Assembly (NCBI GenBank): GCA_027531445.1
Contig: JAPZRK010000017.1
Span: 1 to 58,678 of the forward strand
Length of the DNA stretch: 58,678 bases
Source of the DNA: Leptospira sp.
GTDB lineage: Bacteria > Spirochaetota > Leptospiria > Leptospirales > Leptospiraceae
Direction of reading: 5' to 3'
Part shown: one piece after another, positions 53,159 through 58,678 of the stretch
Position numbering within the stretch: the stretch's first letter is position 1
Layout of the letters: each line of letters begins with the position of its first letter
Notes under the pieces: generated by a model
Told to the model about the DNA's origin: nothing
What the model saw: only the letters and a program-made list of their open reading frames with translations
The model's database searches: none
Made by a program: the position numbers and the translations under genes

Positions 53159-53947
53159 ATGAAAAATCTATCAAAATACAATTCATGGGCTTTAGTGACG
53201 GGAGCAAGTGACGGAATCGGAAAAGATTTTGCAACTCAATTGGCTAAAGAAGGGTTTTCTCTCTATCTCGTTGCGAGAGGAACAGAAAAATTAGAAAGAG
53301 TGCAGAATGAACTAAAATCTAAGTTTGGTGTTCAAGTACGAATCAGTGCCCAAGACATAAGTAAAACAAAATCAGTCGAAAGTCTACTTGAAGAGACAAA
53401 AGATATACAATTTGGTATCATCGTTCTTTCGGCGGGATTTGGATCAGGTGGTGCATTCGAATCATTACCGTTAGATAATGAATTAAACATGATTGATCTA
53501 AACTGCAGAAGTGTCGTCCAGATGAGTAACGCTTTTATACAAAAAGCGGTGGGAAAATCAAACTTGGGATTGATCGTGTTTGGATCGCTTCTTGGGTTCC
53601 AAGGAGTGCCTTGGAGTTCCACTTATGCGGCAACAAAAGCATTTGTTCAAAGTTTTGCAGAAGGTCTTTATGGCGAGTATAAGGGAAAAGGAATCGATGT
53701 CCTTTCTGTGGCACCTGGACCCGTAGCTACAGGATTTGGTGGACGTGCAAGTCTGAAGATGGGAATGTCTCAATCTCCAGAAGGAATCGCAAAAGAGGCA
53801 TTATCTGCTCTTGGTAAAACTGACACAATTAGACCTGGTTTCCTCTCTAAGTTTTTGGGATACTCTCTTGCCACCGCACCTCGTAAAATAAGATCCATGA
53901 TTTTGAAACAAATCATGGCGTCGATGATCAATAACGGAAAAAAATAA
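53159..53947 (+). CDS. short-chain dehydrogenase/reductase
   Basis: 262 residues, classical SDR fold. TGASDGIGKDFATQLAK gives the cofactor motif TGxxxGIG, YLVARG for NADPH, LSAGFGSGG and the catalytic YAATK (STYAATKAFVQSF), with Ser in FGSLLG. The C-terminal extension ending PRKIRSMILKQIMAS resembles ketoacyl-reductase-type proteins anchored at membranes. Substrate unknown. It overlaps the following gene (TAATG). Confidence 0.9.
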   Translation: MKNLSKYNSWALVTGASDGIGKDFATQLAKEGFSLYLVARGTEKLERVQNELKSKFGVQVRISAQDISKTKSVESLLEETKDIQFGIIVLSAGFGSGGAFESLPLDNELNMIDLNCRSVVQMSNAFIQKAVGKSNLGLIVFGSLLGFQGVPWSSTYAATKAFVQSFAEGLYGEYKGKGIDVLSVAPGPVATGFGGRASLKMGMSQSPEGIAKEALSALGKTDTIRPGFLSKFLGYSLATAPRKIRSMILKQIMASMINNGKK

Positions 53948-54417
53948 TGAAGGTGAAATTGATGATTCTTGCTTCAACTCTCCAGTGGATTATGAGCTGT
54001 GCGGTGGGAACACCCTTTCAAAAAAATTCCAAGATTGATGAGAGTGTTTTAAAGCCAGAAACGCTTGTTACGGTAGCATTAACGGAAGTAGATATTTCTG
54101 GCAGTTATTCTGTAAAAAGTGTATTTTGGGACCGAGTGGGATCTGTAAGGAGTAGCTTGGAGTCGAATCCCGGATTTTTAGGTGGGTCGATTCGTCGGGA
54201 AATCTTTGGATCGCGGGCTTGGACAATGACCATTTGGAAAGACGAACAATCGTTAGAAAATTTTGTCGAATCTCGGGAACATGAAAGAGCCATGAAAGAG
54301 GGAGGGCCCGCAGTAAGGAAAGCAAAGTTTTATCGAGGGAAAAAGATGTGGAAGGAAATTCCTATACCTTGGGACCTCGCAGAACAATTGATTGACGAAG
54401 AAGGGAGAGTTGAGTAA
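53947..54417 (+). CDS. lipoprotein with a monooxygenase-like dimeric alpha-beta barrel
   Basis: 156 residues. N-terminal signal peptide with a lipobox-like IMSC, then a ferredoxin-like alpha-beta barrel: VTVALTEVDISGSY, SLESNPGFLGGSIRREIFG, AWTMTIWKDEQSLENFVESREHERAM. This pattern is seen in DUF3291/antibiotic biosynthesis monooxygenase-like (ABM) proteins. The lipoprotein start is unusual for this fold, so the signal may be spurious. It is translationally coupled to the SDR, which suggests a shared pathway on an exported or membrane-bound small molecule. Convergent with the PiT gene. Confidence 0.7.
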   Translation: MKVKLMILASTLQWIMSCAVGTPFQKNSKIDESVLKPETLVTVALTEVDISGSYSVKSVFWDRVGSVRSSLESNPGFLGGSIRREIFGSRAWTMTIWKDEQSLENFVESREHERAMKEGGPAVRKAKFYRGKKMWKEIPIPWDLAEQLIDEEGRVE

Positions 54418-54418
54418 T

Positions 54419-56641
54419 TTAGTTTTTGCGTTCCATCAAAGGGAGGACTCGCTCAACATTGTTGTACAATTCGATCAGGTGGTGACTAAAATCAAAGAGC
54501 TCCTCTACGATTGTTAAAAAAGGTACCAAGCCCGCCATCTGAGCAGTTTTTGATTTTAATCTTTTGATTTGTTTACGGTGGATTTTAAATTTGAGAACGG
54601 TAAATTCTTTCCTATATGCTTTCATTTTAGCATCAGAACGCCGCTTCTTTTTCACTAAGGATTGTATTTCATCAAAAATTGATTGAATGTATACTTTGAT
54701 TTCTTTTAAATCTTCCTTTTCTTCATCATTGAGAGCTGAGAACTGAAAATCTATCTTGTATAAAACATTTTTACGAATCGAGAGTGTGTTATTGATTAAT
54801 TTCCTAAAACTATGAATCGAACTTTCTAAATTATAAGAGTGAGTAATTTCACGTTGGGTAAACTCGCTGTTATCCACTTCCGCTATTCCAACCATATAAG
54901 ACCCATACAAAAAGCTGAGTCTATCTAATCTTTTGCCAGTTCCTTTTTGATGTGATTTCTTTCCAGTCGATAGCGCTTTGAGAATAGAATTTAAGATGTT
55001 CGAGGTGTCCTGGATATTATCCATGAGATGATCGAAAATATAATAAATTGCTGATTTCGGATTTGAATTGATGTCCTCCATCGGCAAGCTGAATTCATTG
55101 CTTAAGTCAGATCTCAACTTATGAATTTTGTTAAATGAAATAAAAAGGAAAAAAGATATGGGCAATAAAAAAATGAATGCATAAAAGCCAAACGTGTAAA
55201 AACAAAGTGCGATCGAACCACTCAAAATGGTTGTTATCATCGCAGTCAAAAACCATCCTCCTATGACTGTTAGAACACCGCTGACACGGTTGACTGCGTT
55301 GTAACGCACCCAAGCTCTGTCAGCAAGGGAAGTTCCCATAGCTACCATAAATGTTACAAAGGTAGTCGATAGGGGTAATTTGTATAATGTGCCAGTTAGA
55401 ATCAACAAGCTGGACGCTGTTACATTTACACTTGCCCGAAGTAAATCAAATGACTCATGTTGATGATACTTTGTGCTAACTTTTGTATATCGCGAACGAA
55501 TGAATGAACTGATAAATGCTGGACTATAATCTTTAAAAAATCCCCAAATATCTAAGAATATTTTTACGATTCTTCGAGAGAGTTGATTTGATGTAAATAA
55601 TTCGATTTCTGTTTTTTCACTGGCTAGTGAGATTTCCGTTTTCGTTACAGATGCCGCCTTTTTTGAAAAAACTAGTGTAACAATCATGATGATTGCTGAT
55701 AAAAAGAGGAAGATCTGTGGGGTTTGCACTTTTCCGCCTAATGCGGTTCCTAATGCCAAGGGATCTCCTGATTCTAAAATCAATTGAACAACGCTAATGC
55801 TTGCTAATGGCACACCTACGAAATTTACTAGATCATTGCTTGCAAAGGCCATAGCCAAGGCAAATGTTCCGAAAATGATAATGATTTTTAAAACATTGAT
55901 TTGATAATAAACAAGTATCTGAAAGAGAACAAGTAAAGTTAGAAATACAAATGAAAATAACAGCAGTAGATTTGATTCGATAAAAACCAACAAATCCTTG
56001 CTGATATAATTTGAACCTTTTAATGCTGAAATGATAATAAAAAATATTAATATGGAAGAGCTCAATGCCGCAAATGTACTTCCAAAATGTTTTAGCGTTT
56101 TTTCGATTTGAAATGTAAATATGATCCGCAGTATGGTTTGTATAATCATCCCAATAACAAAAGCGATGATAACGCTCATAAAGATGCCAGAAATGATTTT
56201 GATCGCGCTTTCAGAGTTGATATAGCTAAATGCATCAACACCTTCTGGCTTTGTTAAGAATGCGATCATAAGTGATGCACCAAAAAGTTCAAAAACCAAA
56301 GAAACGGTTGTGGATGTGGGTAGTCCAAATGTGTTATAAAAGTCTAACAACAACACATCAGTGATCATTACGGCTAAAAAGATGTAAACGAGTGCTTCGA
56401 GCGTAAATAGTTCGGGCCTGAATATTCCTTTACGAGCTACTTCCATCATACCCGAAGAGCTGAGTGCTCCGAGTAAAACACCTACAGCGGCAATTATGAG
56501 AATGAACTTTTTTGAGGCGACTTTGGATCCGATTGCAGAGTTTGTAAAATTTACTGCGTCATTTGCAACACCCACAATCAGGTCAAAAACTGCTAAAAAA
56601 ACCATTAGAACGAGAACGAAGTAAAAAATGCTGAAATCCAT
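54419..56641 (-). CDS. inorganic phosphate transporter fused to PhoU-like domain
   Basis: 740 residues. The N-terminal ~500 are a PiT/Pho4 transporter with the two signature repeats (VANDAVNFTNSAIGSK near residue 26; second copy around FASNDLVNFVGVPLAS) and a duplicated membrane architecture of about ten helices. The C-terminal ~225 residues are helical and charged, with FDHLMDNIQDTSNILNSI and repeated coiled segments like PhoU/DUF47. In bacteria PiT often sits next to a separate DUF47 gene; here the two are one polypeptide, which suggests fixed stoichiometry. It imports phosphate by H+ or cation symport. Single gene, convergent with the monooxygenase-like gene. Confidence 0.88.
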   Translation of the reverse strand: MDFSIFYFVLVLMVFLAVFDLIVGVANDAVNFTNSAIGSKVASKKFILIIAAVGVLLGALSSSGMMEVARKGIFRPELFTLEALVYIFLAVMITDVLLLDFYNTFGLPTSTTVSLVFELFGASLMIAFLTKPEGVDAFSYINSESAIKIISGIFMSVIIAFVIGMIIQTILRIIFTFQIEKTLKHFGSTFAALSSSILIFFIIISALKGSNYISKDLLVFIESNLLLLFSFVFLTLLVLFQILVYYQINVLKIIIIFGTFALAMAFASNDLVNFVGVPLASISVVQLILESGDPLALGTALGGKVQTPQIFLFLSAIIMIVTLVFSKKAASVTKTEISLASEKTEIELFTSNQLSRRIVKIFLDIWGFFKDYSPAFISSFIRSRYTKVSTKYHQHESFDLLRASVNVTASSLLILTGTLYKLPLSTTFVTFMVAMGTSLADRAWVRYNAVNRVSGVLTVIGGWFLTAMITTILSGSIALCFYTFGFYAFIFLLPISFFLFISFNKIHKLRSDLSNEFSLPMEDINSNPKSAIYYIFDHLMDNIQDTSNILNSILKALSTGKKSHQKGTGKRLDRLSFLYGSYMVGIAEVDNSEFTQREITHSYNLESSIHSFRKLINNTLSIRKNVLYKIDFQFSALNDEEKEDLKEIKVYIQSIFDEIQSLVKKKRRSDAKMKAYRKEFTVLKFKIHRKQIKRLKSKTAQMAGLVPFLTIVEELFDFSHHLIELYNNVERVLPLMERKN

Positions 56642-56748
56642 AATGTTTTAAGAGGCCTGCCACGTTGTAAATGATGAATACAGGCGCTTCAATTCATATT
56701 TCTTACCTTTGGTTACATTTAGGTTAAAGATTGGTTACAAACTGAATT

Positions 56749-57714
56749 TCAATTCATCTTCATCGACATGAGTCGCCAATAGTAAGAAGTGCGATCGCGG
56801 TCCTCAATAAATCCACAATGTCCCCCCTTACTTTCGATGATGACTTCAAGATAGGGTTGTTTGGGTATCGTATAAAAATCGGAAACAGGAATTACTGGAT
56901 CATCTTCGGATGTTAGTATAGTTACGGGAGTTTTGATTTTTTTGAAAAACTCTGGGTTCAATGTATACGTATTGAAATATTCTTGAACGGATTTATATTC
57001 CGAATATTCTAATATCATTTTTTCCGTAAGGTCGATGACAGTCTTAAATTTTGTTAGGTTAGGGAACTGATAAAGATGAGGAAATAATTTTTGTTTGGTC
57101 CGCAATGATTTTACCCAAGCTTTTAGAAAGTAATCTCTTAAGATTGGTTGATCGTCCATTTTTAACGTTGCCGCCAATGGATCGATAGGTGGACTGATCG
57201 CAAAACAATGTTTCAAATTTGGAATTTTTTCTGATTTTTTTGCGGTCGAGTGCTTGTGAGCAATACGTAAAACAAAATTCGCACCCAAGGAAAAGCCAGC
57301 TAGATAGATTGGAAGTTTGTGGGGATTTAGTTTGGAAAGCCCTAAGACAGCATCATAGGTTTCTTCGAGTAAGCTACCGTTAAAGATCCCCTCATTGAGA
57401 TGGTGAGTGCCTCCATGGTCTCTCAGATTCAATCGGTAGACTGAAAAATGTCGTGCTAAAAAATGGCCTGTCGTTCTGACGATATAGCTAGACTCGATGC
57501 TACCTTCCCATCCATGAAGCAAAATGAGTATACCTTTCGGCTTCTCTAGCAAATTGAGCGATGCTAATAGGGATACCCCTTGGGCTGTTTTTAGCAAATG
57601 CCACTTGCTCTCCTTCAAAAATGGATATTGTTTGTCTTTTTTAGATTTCCAGGACGCTAAAATCGACTGAGCAAATCCACCGGATAGGATGGGGATGGGT
57701 TTGAAGGATGGCAT
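56749..57714 (-). CDS. YheT-type alpha/beta hydrolase
   Basis: About 321 residues from ATG 57714; a start at 57813 would add 33 residues unlike family members. LILLHGWEGSIESSY, the nucleophile elbow GFSLGANFVLR, LTSEDDPVIP for the acid, and SKGGHCGF for the histidine complete the triad, in the order of the COG0429 (YheT) family of probable esterases/lipases. Family function is poorly known. Divergent from amt. Confidence 0.88.
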   Translation of the reverse strand: MPSFKPIPILSGGFAQSILASWKSKKDKQYPFLKESKWHLLKTAQGVSLLASLNLLEKPKGILILLHGWEGSIESSYIVRTTGHFLARHFSVYRLNLRDHGGTHHLNEGIFNGSLLEETYDAVLGLSKLNPHKLPIYLAGFSLGANFVLRIAHKHSTAKKSEKIPNLKHCFAISPPIDPLAATLKMDDQPILRDYFLKAWVKSLRTKQKLFPHLYQFPNLTKFKTVIDLTEKMILEYSEYKSVQEYFNTYTLNPEFFKKIKTPVTILTSEDDPVIPVSDFYTIPKQPYLEVIIESKGGHCGFIEDRDRTSYYWRLMSMKMN

Positions 57715-57857
57715 GGTAAATCTATTCTGAATGTTGCCTTCTTTGTGGGAAGGACTTAATGGCTGAGAGCAGTTGGTATTGACAGATGATTTTGAGTATA
57801 AAAAATGTGACACTATTGATTTAGCTTTTAGAAAGAAACCATTGGGAGAACATTTGT

Positions 57858-58678
57858 ATGTTTCAAAAATTCAAAGTCCGTAGGGTATTGCTGCTCGTAC
57901 TCCTATTTTTACCTTTTATGCTTTTTGGAGATGAGATTCCAGAGGCGGTAGCAGAAACGGTGACTATGGACAAAGCAGATACCACTTGGATGATCGTCTG
58001 TTCTGCGCTTGTGTTTTTTATGATTCCAGGTTTAGCCCTATTTTACGGCGGAATCGTCAAATCCAAAAACGTACTTTCTACTATGATGCATAGCTTTGTG
58101 GCTATCATTGTGATGACATTACAATGGACCATATTTGGATATAGTTTTGTATTTTCTGGATCCAATCCTTATTACGGTGATTTTAGTTTAGCTTTCCTCA
58201 ACGGCATCGACATGGATACGTTAGAAGGTACCATTCCAAAATACGTACACTTTCTATTTCAAGGTATGTTTGCTCTGATCACACCAGCCTTAATTTCTGG
58301 TGCGATCGCAGAACGGGTCAAACTATCTGGGTATGTTGTTTTTATCCTAGTTTGGTCTACACTCGTTTATGACCCGGTCGCACACTGGGTATGGGCGGCA
58401 GATGGCTGGTTGTTTAAAGCGGGCGCATTGGATTTTGCTGGTGGAACTGTTGTACATTTGATTTCCGGTATCGCTGGACTTGCATGCGCCATGGTCATTG
58501 GCAAACGAAAAGGAGATCCAGGTTCTCTCACACACCCAAATAACTTGACATATACGTTACTCGGTTCTGGTTTATTATGGTTCGGTTGGTTTGGATTTAA
58601 CGCAGGTTCGGGGCTTCACATTGATGGGCTTGCGGCAAGAGCATTTCTTGTAACACTCATTGCCCCTGCCGCGGCTGG
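57858..58678 (+). CDS. amtB: ammonium transporter, 5' part (continues past window)
   Basis: About 273 residues visible, open at the right edge. Signal-like N-terminus (LFLPFMLFGDE), then the Amt family helices: MIPGLALFYGGIVKSKNVLSTMMHS, FLFQGMFALITPALISGAIAER, DPVAHWVWAADGWLF, DFAGGTVVHLISGIAGLA and GWFGFNAGSG. All match the AmtB family of ammonia channels, including the GTVVH pore histidine region. A GGGAG site precedes the ATG. A glnK/P-II gene would be expected nearby but lies outside the window. Confidence 0.93.
   Translation, partial: MFQKFKVRRVLLLVLLFLPFMLFGDEIPEAVAETVTMDKADTTWMIVCSALVFFMIPGLALFYGGIVKSKNVLSTMMHSFVAIIVMTLQWTIFGYSFVFSGSNPYYGDFSLAFLNGIDMDTLEGTIPKYVHFLFQGMFALITPALISGAIAERVKLSGYVVFILVWSTLVYDPVAHWVWAADGWLFKAGALDFAGGTVVHLISGIAGLACAMVIGKRKGDPGSLTHPNNLTYTLLGSGLLWFGWFGFNAGSGLHIDGLAARAFLVTLIAPAAA

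Noticed and set aside
1..58678. CRISPR arrays, transposases, integrases, tRNA and rRNA genes
   Set aside because: I looked for regularly spaced direct repeats, DDE or recombinase motifs and tRNA-like cloverleaf sequence and saw none convincing.

Overview
The window looks like a chromosomal segment of a Leptospira species, more probably from the saprophytic (L. biflexa-like) side of the genus. The basis is the low G+C content by eye, many lipoproteins with relaxed spirochaetal lipoboxes, a C-terminal fragment resembling the Leptospira DUF1554 lipoproteins, several class III nucleotide cyclases carrying GAF or 7TMR-DISM sensors, and a compact mreC-mreD-mrdA-rodA operon. This assignment rests on gene content recalled from the genus and not on a database search. 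I see no rRNA, tRNA, CRISPR array, insertion sequence or prophage.

Layout. 1-0.9 kb: end of a lipoprotein gene and a secreted protein of unknown function. 0.8-7.4 kb: a complete, tightly packed six-gene ebo cluster (eboA, eboB/TatD-like, eboC/UbiA-like, eboD/dehydroquinate synthase-like, eboE/TIM barrel, eboF/phosphodiesterase-like), followed by a glycosidase-like beta-propeller. 8.6-13 kb: manA, a DnaJ-domain protein, a periplasmic protein, a STAS anti-anti-sigma factor and ribF. 13-18.9 kb: the rod-shape operon mreC-mreD-mrdA-rodA with a CheW-like gene coupled to its end. 19-25.7 kb: an ABC-2 exporter, an F420-type NADP oxidoreductase-like gene, a YHYH lipoprotein, a MORN-like lipoprotein, a SCO1 protein and a class IIIb cyclase. 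25.7-28.3 kb: TetR regulator, two mirror-image operators, a zinc alcohol dehydrogenase and a Fer4/double-CDGSH protein. 28.3-38.5 kb: hybrid histidine kinase, AraC regulator, VOC protein, metallo-beta-lactamase-fold lipoprotein, then an adenylate cyclase directly downstream of a very large 7TMR-DISM/triple-GAF protein whose cyclase domain has lost catalytic residues. 38.8-47 kb: lipoprotein, uncharacterised membrane and soluble proteins, DoxX-like protein, a photolyase-type FAD protein with its FAD domain at the N-terminus, TetR plus a quinone-oxidoreductase-like gene, an ECF sigma factor and DUF1304. 47-54.4 kb: a TetR-controlled envelope operon with a very short adaptor lipoprotein and a 1445-residue RND pump fused to a complete TolC-like outer-membrane factor, followed by a second operon (DUF2141, SDR, monooxygenase-like lipoprotein) that carries a recognisable copy of the same operator. 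54.4-58.7 kb: Pi transporter fused to a PhoU-like domain, YheT-type hydrolase, and the start of an ammonium transporter.

The parts most worth attention are the ebo cluster in a spirochaete, the RND-TolC fusion with its minimal adaptor and a three-site TetR regulon, and the pseudocyclase-cyclase pair. Three TetR genes each have inverted-repeat operators visible next to them. That gives three self-contained regulatory predictions testable from the sequence alone.
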